A DNA stretch of 15,581 bases. It comes from Chloroflexota bacterium. GTDB lineage: Bacteria; Chloroflexota; Dehalococcoidia; SAR202; UBA11138. Below the pieces are notes generated by a model. The model was not told the DNA's origin, made no database searches, and saw nothing but the letters and a program-made list of their open reading frames with translations. The DNA lies in contig PAIW01000038.1 of assembly GCA_002710885.1 (NCBI GenBank), positions 1-15,581 of the forward strand. Direction: 5' to 3'. Positions within the stretch are counted from its first letter, which is position 1, and each line of letters begins with the position of its first letter. Position numbers and translations under genes: made by a program. Of the stretch, positions 1 to 7,155 are shown piece by piece.

Positions 1-725
1 CCCATGGTATCGTATGCCGAATCAGGATTGTCGTCCACTGACGCGTAAATAAGCTTGCCATATTGAAGCTGGCTCGGGTCTTTGCCTGCTTTCTCGGCGC
101 CCTGTCGCACGATGGTCAATGATTTACGGAATTCATCTGGCGAGGCGAAGGGACTCTGTATCCAGCCGTCGGTTAACTCGCCGGCGCGAAGGAGCGCGGA
201 GTCTGCCTGTCCACCCATATATATCGGGATGCCTGGGGGCCTGACGGCGGCGGGGCGAACGATCGCGTTCTCCAGTTTGTAGAATTGCCCTGAATGAGTG
301 ACGGGTTCTCCGGTCATTAGCTCGCGCAGCACAGATATGTTTTCTCTCAGCAGGGAAACTCGACTGTTCATCGGCAATCCCATGCCCAAATACTCGGCAG
401 GGCTTCCGCCTATTGATACGCCCAGATGAATCCGGCCTGCGGACAGATGATCCAGCGTCGAAAATTGGCGGGCAAGAAGAGGCGCGTTTCTAAGTGCCAA
501 GACCATCACCGCAGTCCCAAGTTGAATCGAGCCGGTGACAGCAGCGGCCCAGGTCATCAGGGTCGTCGAATCCAGAAAGTTCGACGAATGGAATATCCGG
601 TCCTCGGTCCAGAGTGAATGGAATCCTAACGACTCGGCCGCCTGGAAGAAATCTTTATACTGTCCTGTGTCGGGCGGTGTGTCTGGAAATGCCGCCGGGA
701 TGTGAATGCCGATATTAACTGACAT
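1..725 (-). CDS. LLM-class flavin/F420-dependent oxidoreductase, C-terminus cut by window edge
   Basis: Predicted bacterial luciferase-like oxidoreductase, a TIM-barrel enzyme using FMNH2 or coenzyme F420; the substrate cannot be told. Read on the minus strand it opens with MSVNIGIHIPAAFPDTPPD and continues for 241 codons to the window edge, so the C-terminal third is missing. Family traits visible: an early barrel strand ending SLWTEDR (about residues 38-44), the GTAVMVLALRNAPLLARQ stretch near residue 70, LSAGRIHLGVSIGG near 95, and a PIYMGGQ strand near 165. The ATG is preceded by a strong SD (AGGAGG, 7-8 nt spacing) and by a good promoter. It is divergent from the metallopeptidase gene. 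LLM enzymes are numerous in Actinobacteria and SAR202-type Chloroflexota, which fits the suggested host. Family assignment is firm; the choice between F420 and FMN is open. Confidence 0.88.
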   Translation of the reverse strand, partial: MSVNIGIHIPAAFPDTPPDTGQYKDFFQAAESLGFHSLWTEDRIFHSSNFLDSTTLMTWAAAVTGSIQLGTAVMVLALRNAPLLARQFSTLDHLSAGRIHLGVSIGGSPAEYLGMGLPMNSRVSLLRENISVLRELMTGEPVTHSGQFYKLENAIVRPAAVRPPGIPIYMGGQADSALLRAGELTDGWIQSPFASPDEFRKSLTIVRQGAEKAGKDPSQLQYGKLIYASVDDNPDSAYDTM

Positions 726-751
726 TAGCGTCCTCCTTCTAAGCGGCTGTC

Positions 752-780
752 AGTGTAGGAACGAGCCTGTTCGGTGTCAA
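752..780 (-). promoter_or_regulatory. Sigma-70-type promoter of the LLM oxidoreductase gene
   Basis: On the minus strand a perfect -35 TTGACA (775-780) is followed after exactly 17 bp by a -10 TACACT (752-757, 4 of 6 consensus bases). Transcription would start near 745 and give a leader of about 20 nt carrying the AGGAGG ribosome-binding site. This is the best-matching -35/-10 pair in the window. Confidence 0.62.
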
Positions 781-820
781 CATACTCCGGCAGATCAGTC
801 TAAATAATGCTCAAGAATTT

Positions 821-829
821 TGATACACT
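821..829 (+). promoter_or_regulatory. Extended -10 promoter, probably giving a leaderless metallopeptidase mRNA
   Basis: TGATACACT reads as an extended -10 (TG-N-TACACT). The -10 ends at 829 and the ATG begins at 839, so transcription starting 7-9 nt downstream would begin at or just before the start codon. No SD is visible upstream of that ATG, which agrees with leaderless initiation. No -35 box is recognisable. The promoter is inferred from sequence only. Confidence 0.45.
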
Positions 830-838
830 TATTGAGCT

Positions 839-1204
839 ATGGAAACATCAAAGTTTGAGCAGCTTGTACGTCAGGCGTTAAACGAGCTTCCCAATGAATT
901 TCACTCGCGCATGGAAAATGTGGACATTGTGGTTGAAGATCACCCGACGAGAGACCAGTTGATAGGCTCTGGGTTGGATGAAGATGAGCGTCTCCTTGGC
1001 CTCTACGAGGGTATCCCTCTTCCAGACCGGTATAATTACGACTTGGTTTTGCCCGACAAGATCACTCTTTTTCAGGTCTCAATAGAGAGCATGTGTGAAA
1101 CCGAAGAGGATGTTATTCGAGAGATACAGGACACTGTTGTCCACGAAGTGGCTCACCACTTTGGAATTGACGACGACGACTTGGACGCGATGGGAGCGAG
1201 ATAG
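839..1204 (+). CDS. Zincin-like metallopeptidase family protein (PF06262-like)
   Basis: Small, probably cytoplasmic, single-domain predicted zinc metallopeptidase of 121 residues, a normal length for the family (COG3824/PF06262). The signature is near the C-terminus: HEVAHHFGIDDDDLDAMG from residue 102, giving HExxH (H102, E103, H106) followed by G109 and an acidic D111 as probable third ligand. The central LLGLYEGIPLPDR (residues 52-64) is the other conserved family block. There is no signal peptide or membrane segment. Its biological substrate is unknown. The ATG lacks an SD and lies about 10 nt after an extended -10, so it may be translated from a leaderless mRNA. It is divergent from the LLM gene and followed by a 165-bp gap with a strong hairpin before mfd. 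Confidence 0.85.
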   Translation: METSKFEQLVRQALNELPNEFHSRMENVDIVVEDHPTRDQLIGSGLDEDERLLGLYEGIPLPDRYNYDLVLPDKITLFQVSIESMCETEEDVIREIQDTVVHEVAHHFGIDDDDLDAMGAR

Positions 1205-1264
1205 CTTCGCGCTGATCTCGATTGGCGCCAGGTATAAAGCCCCTTTCGGTGAAAAATAATAGTA

Positions 1265-1309
1265 GGCCAGAATGTAGTTGCTGCCGACCGAAACAACTGC
1301 TTTCTGGCC
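1265..1309 (+). other. Long intergenic hairpin between metallopeptidase gene and mfd
   Basis: The arms 1265-1280 and 1294-1309 pair as GGCCAGAA / TTCTGGCC (8 bp), one T-T mismatch, then GTAGTTG / CAACTGC (7 bp with one G-U), around a 13-nt loop. No T-run follows on either strand, so it is not a classical intrinsic terminator. It sits just upstream of the probable mfd promoter. It may be a 3' end for the metallopeptidase transcript or a control element. Confidence 0.55.
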
Positions 1310-1319
1310 CGTTAGGCGT

Positions 1320-1348
1320 TTGACCGTTTTGTTATTCGAGACTGTATC
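1320..1348 (+). promoter_or_regulatory. Probable mfd promoter
   Basis: A -35 TTGACC (1320-1325, 5 of 6 consensus) is followed after 17 bp by a weak -10 TGTATC (1343-1348, 3 of 6). Transcription would start near 1355, leaving a 15-nt leader that carries the AAAAGGAG ribosome-binding site of mfd. Confidence 0.4.
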
Positions 1349-1369
1349 CGACTGTCCAAAAGGAGCCTC

Positions 1370-4300
1370 ATGAACCTCGCTGAGCTGTCATCATTTCTGG
1401 AACCGGTGCCACAATTCCAACAACTCAGGGACGATCTGAAGCGGGTTCAAGTCTCGACTACCACTCAAGTGGTCTCGGACGGACTGCCCTATGTGCTTGC
1501 CACGCTCTGGAAGGTTTTGGAAACACCGATGCTTATCGTGGTCCCCAGACCTGAGCAAGCGAGTCGTCTCCACGAGCAATTGCAAGCTTGGGCCGGCGCG
1601 GAGGATTCTATCCATCACTTCCCAGAAACCGAAACGCAGCCATTCGAGCGGCAGGTCACCGACATTGAGACCGTCCAACAACGGATTCGCGCACTCCACG
1701 CGCTAAATTCAACGGAGGGTCGTCCGCCTATCGTGGTGACGTCGGCTGTCGCGTTGGCGCAGAGGACGTTGAGCCAGGAAACATTCGAGAATATCGAACA
1801 CACCATCAGCGCCGGAGATCAGGTGGACCTCGAAGACACACTGGACCTGTGGAGGCGCATGGGTTACAGATTCGAGGCATCTGTGTACCAACCAGGATTC
1901 GCCAGCCGTCGGGGCGGAATTATCGACGTGTTCCCGGTCGGCGCGTCTCTGCCTGCTCGTGTCGAGTTGTGGGGCAACGAAATCGACAGCATCCGACTGT
2001 TCGACCCCAACACCCAACGGTCGATCGAGATCGTCGATCATGTGGATATCATGCCCGCCCACGAGACGCTTCCAGCCATGACAGACCATGATCAAATTGA
2101 CGCTCAGATGTCCCGAATCGACATATCAAACTGCACACAAGCGTACCAAGAACGGATTCAAGAGGAGTTCAGCCAGCTTTTGGACGGACACGAGGTTGAT
2201 GACCTGAACCTTTATGCTGGGTTCTTCAATCATGGCACGCTGCTGGACTACTTCCCGAAAGACGGCCTCGTGGTCACCCATCGGCCTACGGATATCGCCA
2301 GCGTTGCCTGGGAGACCGAGGAGCGGATCCACGAGCTTCGCGAAGTCAAAGAACAGCGTGGCGAGTTGCCGGCTAACTTTCCGTCATTTCACGAACCCTG
2401 GGTCGAGATGGGCAGCCGTCTTGACGCGGTGCCCCGCAGGTTGCAAACGACAATCTGGGGGGAAGACGATCTCACATATCGTCAGGTCCACCGCATCCCA
2501 ATTAGCTCTGCTCCAACTTTCCTGGGAAAGCTGGACACGTTCGTCGAAGAGGTGACGGAGTTGACTGGAGACGGACATGCTGTCGTCGCCATCACGTCTC
2601 ACTCTAAAAGGTTAACGCAAATTCTAGAGGATTACGGGGCGTCTGCCAACCTGCCGGCGTCACTCGACAAATCGCCCGGACCTGGAACCCTGACGGTTTT
2701 GCAGTCAGAGGGAGCCAGTTTTGGCGATGGTTTCACATTGCCCTCTGTGGGCCACAAGCTGATTGTGTTGGGCGACACCGAGATATTCGGAGTTGCGAAA
2801 CAGAGGCGGACGGCCAGGCGCACAGGAGTTCGTTGGGACGCATTCCTAGAAGAAATATCACCTGGAGACCACGTTGTTCACGTTGAACATGGCATCGGCA
2901 GATTCGTGGGTACAGGGCGTCCCACCGAAAACACAGACCCGACCGCCGAGTACCTGATTCTACAGTACGCCCAGGGCGACAAGCTGTATGTCCCGATGGA
3001 ACATCTGGATCGTGTGACGGCCTACATCGCGCCCAGCGACAATCCGCCCCATCTGACTCGGTTGGGAACTCAGGAGTGGTCAAGAGCCAAAGCGAGAGCC
3101 GAGCGTTCGACCCGTGAGATGGCGGCGGAACTTCTGTCGCTTTATGCCGCCAGGGAATTAGTGGAAGGGTACGCCCACGCCCCAGACTCGCCGTGGCAGG
3201 CTGAATTGGAGGAGTCGTTCCCATTCGAGGAGACTCCAGACCAACTTGCCACCATCGCCGAAGTGAAGGCAGATATGGAGAACACCAAGCCGATGGACCG
3301 CCTGGTCTGTGGCGACGTGGGGTACGGCAAGACGGAAATCGCTTTACGGGCCGCATTCAAGACTGTCATGGACGGCAAACAGGTAGCCGTGCTTGTTCCC
3401 ACGACAGTTCTGGCTCAACAACACTATGTCACATTCTCTCAGAGGCTCAGCGCGTATCCAACGAAGATAGACGTTCTGAGTAGGTTCCGCACGGCTAAAG
3501 AACAGTCGAACATCCTGGATGCGTTGGCCTCGGGCCAAATCGACATCTGCATCGGAACCCATCGAATTATCCAAAAGGACGTTCGATTCAAGGACCTGGG
3601 CTTGGTAATAGTGGATGAGGAGCAGCGTTTCGGCGTGGGTCACAAAGAACGGTTGAAACGACTACGCCAAGAGGTGGATGTGTTGACGCTGACTGCCACG
3701 CCCATCCCTCGCACCCTTCATATGTCTCTGGCCGGAGTCCGTGACATGAGCACGATGGAGACTCCGCCGGAGGAACGCCTGCCCATCAAGACTTATGTGT
3801 CTGAATTCAGCGACGAGTTAATCCGGGAAGCCATCCTGAGAGAGCTGGACCGAGAGGGCCAGGTCTATTTCCTGCACAATCGCGTTTATAACATCGCTTA
3901 CATGGCCGACTACATCAGGCGAATTGTTCCAGAAGCGGAGGTCGGAATCGCCCACGGCCAGATGGGCGAGCGAGGACTTGAGGAAGCGATGGCCGATTTC
4001 GCCGAAGGCAAGTTCGACGTTTTGGTATGCACCACGATAATCGAATCCGGTCTGGACATCCAAAACGTAAACACTCTGATCGTCAATCGGGCGGACGCTT
4101 TTGGGCTGGCCCAGCTTTACCAGCTTCGCGGTCGGGTGGGACGCAGCGCGCGTCGAGCATACACATATCTGCTGATTCCAAAAACCCAGTCGCTTTCCGA
4201 AACTGCCGAGCGCAGGTTGAAGGCCATGATGGCCGCAACTGAACTTGGGGCCGGTTTCCGTATTGCGATGAAAGACTTGGAAATCCGGGGAGCAGGAAAC

Positions 4301-4972
4301 ATCTTGGGCGCCGAGCAGTCGGGCAACATCCACGCAGTGGGATTTGACCTATACACCAAGCTTTTAGCCACGGCGGTTGAGGAACTCAGGGCCCAAAGAG
4401 ACAGTGGACTGAACGAGACCTCCCAGCTCGACGGAGGCCTCAGCGTCCAAGAACTCGGAGATGCAGTCGACGGGAAAATTTCCGAAGTCATGTCTCCCGA
4501 TCCCGGCGTCGGCGTTGACATCGGGATTCCAGCCAGCCTCCCAGCGGAGTATATTGCGGACCTGCCGGTTCGTTTGATTCTGTACCAGCGCTTAATCAAG
4601 ATGACTGACGTCAGCACAATCAACGAGATGGAAGACGAGCTTCGAGATAGGTTTGGCCCGTTACCATGGCAGGCACAGAATCTTTTGTACATGACTCGGT
4701 TGAAACTTGAAGCTGGAAATGTTGGCATCGAAGCCATCGTTCGGGAGTCGGACCGAATTGTGCTCAGACTTCGAGACGAGGTGGGCGGGGGGCGTCGCGC
4801 CCTCCAGAGGCATCTCGGACGCAACGCAGAGGTTGGCAACTTGCAGATACGTCTCGACCTTGACCGGATGGGCGCTGATTGGGAGAAGCTGCTTATGGAA
4901 ACCGTCCAGAGTATGGCCGAGTTCCGCCGCCAGTTGGTTGAAGAGTTTGTAGGGGCGGCATCGGGAAGCTAA
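1370..4972 (+). CDS. mfd: Transcription-repair coupling factor Mfd
   Basis: ATP-driven DNA translocase that removes RNA polymerase stalled at lesions and recruits UvrA for strand-specific excision repair. At 1200 residues it has full family length. Order of domains: UvrB-like N-terminal region (about 1-350), CarD-like RNA-polymerase interaction domain opening at GDHVVHVEHGIGRFVG (residue 499), and a RecG-like helicase core. The core has Walker A GDVGYGKTE near 648, DEEQ box 749-752, TATPIPRT near 775-782, and QLRGRVGR at 918-925. The C-terminal TRCF domain covers about 1030-1160 (PVRLILYQRLIKM). No frameshift or missing motif was seen. The ATG has an AAAAGGAG SD 5-6 nt upstream. The 3' end overlaps the stop codon of the convergent HAD gene by 4 nt. 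Confidence 0.97.
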   Translation: MNLAELSSFLEPVPQFQQLRDDLKRVQVSTTTQVVSDGLPYVLATLWKVLETPMLIVVPRPEQASRLHEQLQAWAGAEDSIHHFPETETQPFERQVTDIETVQQRIRALHALNSTEGRPPIVVTSAVALAQRTLSQETFENIEHTISAGDQVDLEDTLDLWRRMGYRFEASVYQPGFASRRGGIIDVFPVGASLPARVELWGNEIDSIRLFDPNTQRSIEIVDHVDIMPAHETLPAMTDHDQIDAQMSRIDISNCTQAYQERIQEEFSQLLDGHEVDDLNLYAGFFNHGTLLDYFPKDGLVVTHRPTDIASVAWETEERIHELREVKEQRGELPANFPSFHEPWVEMGSRLDAVPRRLQTTIWGEDDLTYRQVHRIPISSAPTFLGKLDTFVEEVTELTGDGHAVVAITSHSKRLTQILEDYGASANLPASLDKSPGPGTLTVLQSEGASFGDGFTLPSVGHKLIVLGDTEIFGVAKQRRTARRTGVRWDAFLEEISPGDHVVHVEHGIGRFVGTGRPTENTDPTAEYLILQYAQGDKLYVPMEHLDRVTAYIAPSDNPPHLTRLGTQEWSRAKARAERSTREMAAELLSLYAARELVEGYAHAPDSPWQAELEESFPFEETPDQLATIAEVKADMENTKPMDRLVCGDVGYGKTEIALRAAFKTVMDGKQVAVLVPTTVLAQQHYVTFSQRLSAYPTKIDVLSRFRTAKEQSNILDALASGQIDICIGTHRIIQKDVRFKDLGLVIVDEEQRFGVGHKERLKRLRQEVDVLTLTATPIPRTLHMSLAGVRDMSTMETPPEERLPIKTYVSEFSDELIREAILRELDREGQVYFLHNRVYNIAYMADYIRRIVPEAEVGIAHGQMGERGLEEAMADFAEGKFDVLVCTTIIESGLDIQNVNTLIVNRADAFGLAQLYQLRGRVGRSARRAYTYLLIPKTQSLSETAERRLKAMMAATELGAGFRIAMKDLEIRGAGNILGAEQSGNIHAVGFDLYTKLLATAVEELRAQRDSGLNETSQLDGGLSVQELGDAVDGKISEVMSPDPGVGVDIGIPASLPAEYIADLPVRLILYQRLIKMTDVSTINEMEDELRDRFGPLPWQAQNLLYMTRLKLEAGNVGIEAIVRESDRIVLRLRDEVGGGRRALQRHLGRNAEVGNLQIRLDLDRMGADWEKLLMETVQSMAEFRRQLVEEFVGAASGS

Positions 4973-5673
4973 TATGCTGACAGCAGGGCTGGTAGCTCCA
5001 TTAGAGTTTCGATGCGGGGGCATAAGGTCGTGCTGGGGTGGTTGCCGTCGCGGTCTACCAACACTGGATTGATGCCTACGTTGGCGGCTCCTTTGATGTC
5101 GGATGTTATCTGGTCGCCGACGTGGATGCTTTCGGCGGGTTGAGCGCCGGCTTTGTCCAGCGCAGCCAGAAAGATAGGAGCGTGGGGCTTCTCCGAGCCG
5201 ATTTCCGCTGACGTCACAGCGAAGTCCAGGCAGGCTGTCAGGCCCATAGTCTCAGCGAGTTCGTCACCGTTCTGGTTCATGTTGGAGATCAAACCCAGGG
5301 TCAGCCCCTGTTGCTTTAGAATGTCCATCGTGGGCAAAACGTCGTCAAACCGTTCCATTTGGTAAGGGACTTGCCGGATGCGACGCCAAATCTCCATCGC
5401 TTGATCTGTCGACACCTCAACACCACAACCATTCAGCACTCGTTTCTCATACTCGGCGAAAAACTCGCGCTGGCCCTGACGGTCGCGAGTGCGCACCGGC
5501 ATGACGGCGTTTTGCTTGGCCATGTAGGCATCCGCGGTCGCGTAGCCTCGGAGAATCCCGTCAGGAGTCACGGAGATTCCGAACGTCGCGCACGCTTCGG
5601 ACTGAATCTCAAATCGGGATGGCTGGAAACCGGCGAGGGTGCCGTATAGGTCGAAGAAAACTGCTTTTATCAT
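4969..5673 (-). CDS. HAD-superfamily hydrolase (HAD-IA type)
   Basis: Predicted soluble phosphatase or dehalogenase-like hydrolase of 234 residues with a helical cap between motifs I and II. Motif I is FFDLYGTL (nucleophile D8), motif II LISN (S130), motif III lysine in SEKPHAPIF (K162), and motif IV HVGDQITSD (D187, D192). The residue two after the nucleophile is Tyr (D8-L-Y10) where most HAD phosphatases have Asp. Tyr is common there in 2-haloacid-dehalogenase-like members, so the reaction is uncertain. The minus-strand ATG lies 9 nt after an extended -10 and has no SD, suggesting a leaderless mRNA. Its stop overlaps the mfd stop on the other strand. Divergent from the AIR-synthase-like gene. 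Confidence 0.87.
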   Translation of the reverse strand: MIKAVFFDLYGTLAGFQPSRFEIQSEACATFGISVTPDGILRGYATADAYMAKQNAVMPVRTRDRQGQREFFAEYEKRVLNGCGVEVSTDQAMEIWRRIRQVPYQMERFDDVLPTMDILKQQGLTLGLISNMNQNGDELAETMGLTACLDFAVTSAEIGSEKPHAPIFLAALDKAGAQPAESIHVGDQITSDIKGAANVGINPVLVDRDGNHPSTTLCPRIETLMELPALLSAY

Positions 5674-5682
5674 GATTCAGGT

Positions 5683-5691
5683 ATGATAGCA
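5683..5691 (-). promoter_or_regulatory. Extended -10 promoter of the HAD hydrolase gene
   Basis: Minus strand reads TGCTATCAT (TG-C-TATCAT), with nine bases between the -10 and the ATG of the HAD gene, so the mRNA would have essentially no leader. No -35 is recognisable at 16-18 bp. The ATGCTAT core recurs at other intergenic sites in this window. Confidence 0.45.
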
Positions 5692-5733
5692 TCGCCGTTC
5701 GCCAAATGGCAGTCTAGCGATCTTTGAGGCAGT

Positions 5734-5752
5734 GGGGTGCTTAATTCACCCC
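5734..5752. repeat. Small inverted repeat upstream of the AIR-synthase-like gene
   Basis: GGGGTG (5734-5739) and CACCCC (5747-5752) form a perfect 6-bp inverted repeat around CTTAATT. It ends 19 nt before the ATG at 5772, and no clear SD stands between them. It could be an operator or a 5'-UTR hairpin. It is too short to be sure. Confidence 0.3.
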
Positions 5753-5771
5753 GACATCACAAGTTTGAAAT

Positions 5772-6794
5772 ATGACAGATCTGAATAAACTGAAGGCAGG
5801 GAAGCTTCCGCTCGATCTACTGGACAGTCTCCTGAGCGGTGTCGAGATCAACGATCCCAGAGTCGTTCTCGGACCGAAGGCGGGCGAGGATGCGGCGTTG
5901 ATCGATTTCGGCGACCGCTATCTGGTAACCAAAACTGACCCTATCACCTTCGCAACAGACCTCATCGGATGGTACGTGGTGCAGATCAACGCCAACGACC
6001 TGGCGGTGATGGGCGCGACGCCGAAGTGGCTGATGGTCACAATGCTACTTCCTGAAGGAACCACGACCGAAGAAGTGTCGCGTATCTTTGAGCAGCTGAT
6101 TGAGGCGTGCAAAGAGCGAGACATCACGTTGGTGGGCGGTCATACCGAAGTGACATACGATCTGAACAGACCCATCGTCGTCGGTTCCATGCTGGGAGAG
6201 GTTTCCAAAGATAAGGTCGTGATGACCTCTGGCGCTCAGGTGGGCGACTCGATAATCCTCACGAAAGGAGCACCTATAGAAGGCGCAGCCATACTGGCGC
6301 GAGAGGCTTCAGAGGAGCTTATCGCGGCCGGTGTATCGAGTGAAATCATAGAGAAGGCGAAAAATTTCCTGTTTGCCCCTGGAATCAGCGTTGCGCGAGA
6401 CGCTGAGATCGCGACCAGTGCCGCCAAAGTCCATGCGATGCACGACCCAACTGAAGGCGGTATCGCGGGCGCGTTGCTGGAATTTGCCACAGGCGCGGGT
6501 GTCGGGCTAGAGATCGACGCTGCTCGTATTCCGACGCCGCCAGAGGCCCAAACGATATGCGACGCGCTGGCACTCGACCCTCTCGGTTTGATCGCCTCTG
6601 GCGCGCTGTTGGCAACTGTGGCGCCTGAAGACGCAAAGAAAGTAATAGAAGCGCTAATCCGCGAGGGCATACTCGCGGTCGAGATTGGCCGCCTGACCAC
6701 TCGTGACCGCGGCCTGAAGATGCGGACGACACACGGCATTGTAGATCTGCCAAGATTCAAGCGCGACGAGCTGGCGAGATTCTTTGGCGTTTGA
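5772..6794 (+). CDS. AIR synthase family protein, HypE-like but without the terminal cysteine
   Basis: 340-residue protein of the AIR-synthase/PurM-HypE superfamily (COG0309-like), which bind ATP and form dimers. Visible blocks: GEDAALIDFGD near residue 38, the long TDPITFATDLIGWYVVQ block from 55 running into NANDLAVMGATP, VGGHTEV at 121-127, and DPTEGGIAGALLE from 225 opening the C-terminal domain. True HypE ends in a cysteine that carries the thiocarboxamide for the NiFe-hydrogenase cyanide ligand. This protein ends LARFFGV, and no hydrogenase or other hyp gene is in the window, so a HypE role is unlikely. The true substrate is unknown. The ATG has no obvious SD. It lies downstream of a small inverted repeat and is divergent from the HAD gene. 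Confidence 0.85.
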   Translation: MTDLNKLKAGKLPLDLLDSLLSGVEINDPRVVLGPKAGEDAALIDFGDRYLVTKTDPITFATDLIGWYVVQINANDLAVMGATPKWLMVTMLLPEGTTTEEVSRIFEQLIEACKERDITLVGGHTEVTYDLNRPIVVGSMLGEVSKDKVVMTSGAQVGDSIILTKGAPIEGAAILAREASEELIAAGVSSEIIEKAKNFLFAPGISVARDAEIATSAAKVHAMHDPTEGGIAGALLEFATGAGVGLEIDAARIPTPPEAQTICDALALDPLGLIASGALLATVAPEDAKKVIEALIREGILAVEIGRLTTRDRGLKMRTTHGIVDLPRFKRDELARFFGV

Positions 6795-6920
6795 TGTGTC
6801 TGGAAATTGACGCCGGCGCAATCAGGTCTAGCTGACGATTGAATTGAGCGAGTTTCGCTAAAAATTCCTGAAAAAGGTAGATAATTGGATTAGAAAACCC
6901 GGCTGTTTAAGGCATTGGCA

Positions 6921-6929
6921 TGCTATACT
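6921..6929 (+). promoter_or_regulatory. Extended -10 promoter for the thrS leader
   Basis: TGCTATACT (TG-C-TATACT, -10 with 5 of 6 consensus bases). There is no good -35 at 16-18 bp. Transcription would start near 6936, about 25 nt before a GTG ORF with a strong SD and about 430 nt before thrS. Confidence 0.5.
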
Positions 6930-6960
6930 TCACAATGCCAACCTTGAGGGAGGAGCCGAA

Positions 6961-7155
6961 GTGTCTACACACCTAGGTTCCACTGAGCGTAGCTTGAGGT
7001 TGTCTAACTGGCGCTGGGCATACGGTTCGAGTATGTTCCTCACCGGCGCGCTCAGCGGTTATACCCGAATTCGCCCAGCGTTTTTGCCACCTCTGATGTC
7101 GATCATTGAACCCTCTCTTGACCCCTCAGATGGAACGGCGATAAAATCTGTTTGA
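6961..7155 (+). CDS. Unrecognised 64-codon ORF in the thrS leader (possible leader peptide)
   Basis: I do not recognise this product. It starts at GTG with one of the best ribosome-binding sites in the window (GAGGAG, 5 nt before the start) and follows an extended -10 by about 30 nt, so initiation there is plausible. The 64-residue product begins MSTHLGSTERSLRLSNWRW, is rich in Ser, Leu and Arg, and has no clear membrane segment or known motif. It is not the TGS domain missing from the downstream ThrRS. A terminator-like hairpin followed by five T lies inside the frame, so the reading may belong to a structured leader or ncRNA and only its first codons may matter. Moderate to low confidence as a real protein. 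Confidence 0.35.
   Translation: MSTHLGSTERSLRLSNWRWAYGSSMFLTGALSGYTRIRPAFLPPLMSIIEPSLDPSDGTAIKSV
7012..7085 (+). terminator. Terminator-like hairpin with T5 tail in the thrS leader
   Basis: CGCTGGGC (7012-7019) pairs perfectly with GCCCAGCG (7073-7080), immediately followed by TTTTT (7081-7085). Inside it CATAC / GTATG (7019-7023 and 7031-7035) can form an alternative short hairpin around GGTTCGA that competes for the base at 7019. The long 53-nt interior makes it unlike a plain terminator. It fits a branched structure or an attenuator. Confidence 0.4.

Noticed and set aside
82..617. Plus-strand frames of 66 and 63 codons
   Set aside because: They lie opposite the well-supported LLM oxidoreductase gene.
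2733..3356. 207-codon minus-strand frame inside mfd
   Set aside because: Shadow of a perfectly conserved gene; composition rich in Arg, Pro and Ser, with no recognisable domain.
4117..4839. 240-codon minus-strand frame inside mfd
   Set aside because: Same reason: antisense shadow of the conserved mfd helicase and C-terminal region.
7019..7035. tRNA T-arm-like GGTTCGAGT
   Set aside because: No matching acceptor, D or anticodon stems around it, and the stem pairs do not fit a T-arm with the loop TTCGAGT.
6961..7155. Idea that the small ORF is a split-off TGS domain of ThrRS
   Set aside because: Length is similar, but none of the TGS sequence pattern is present.
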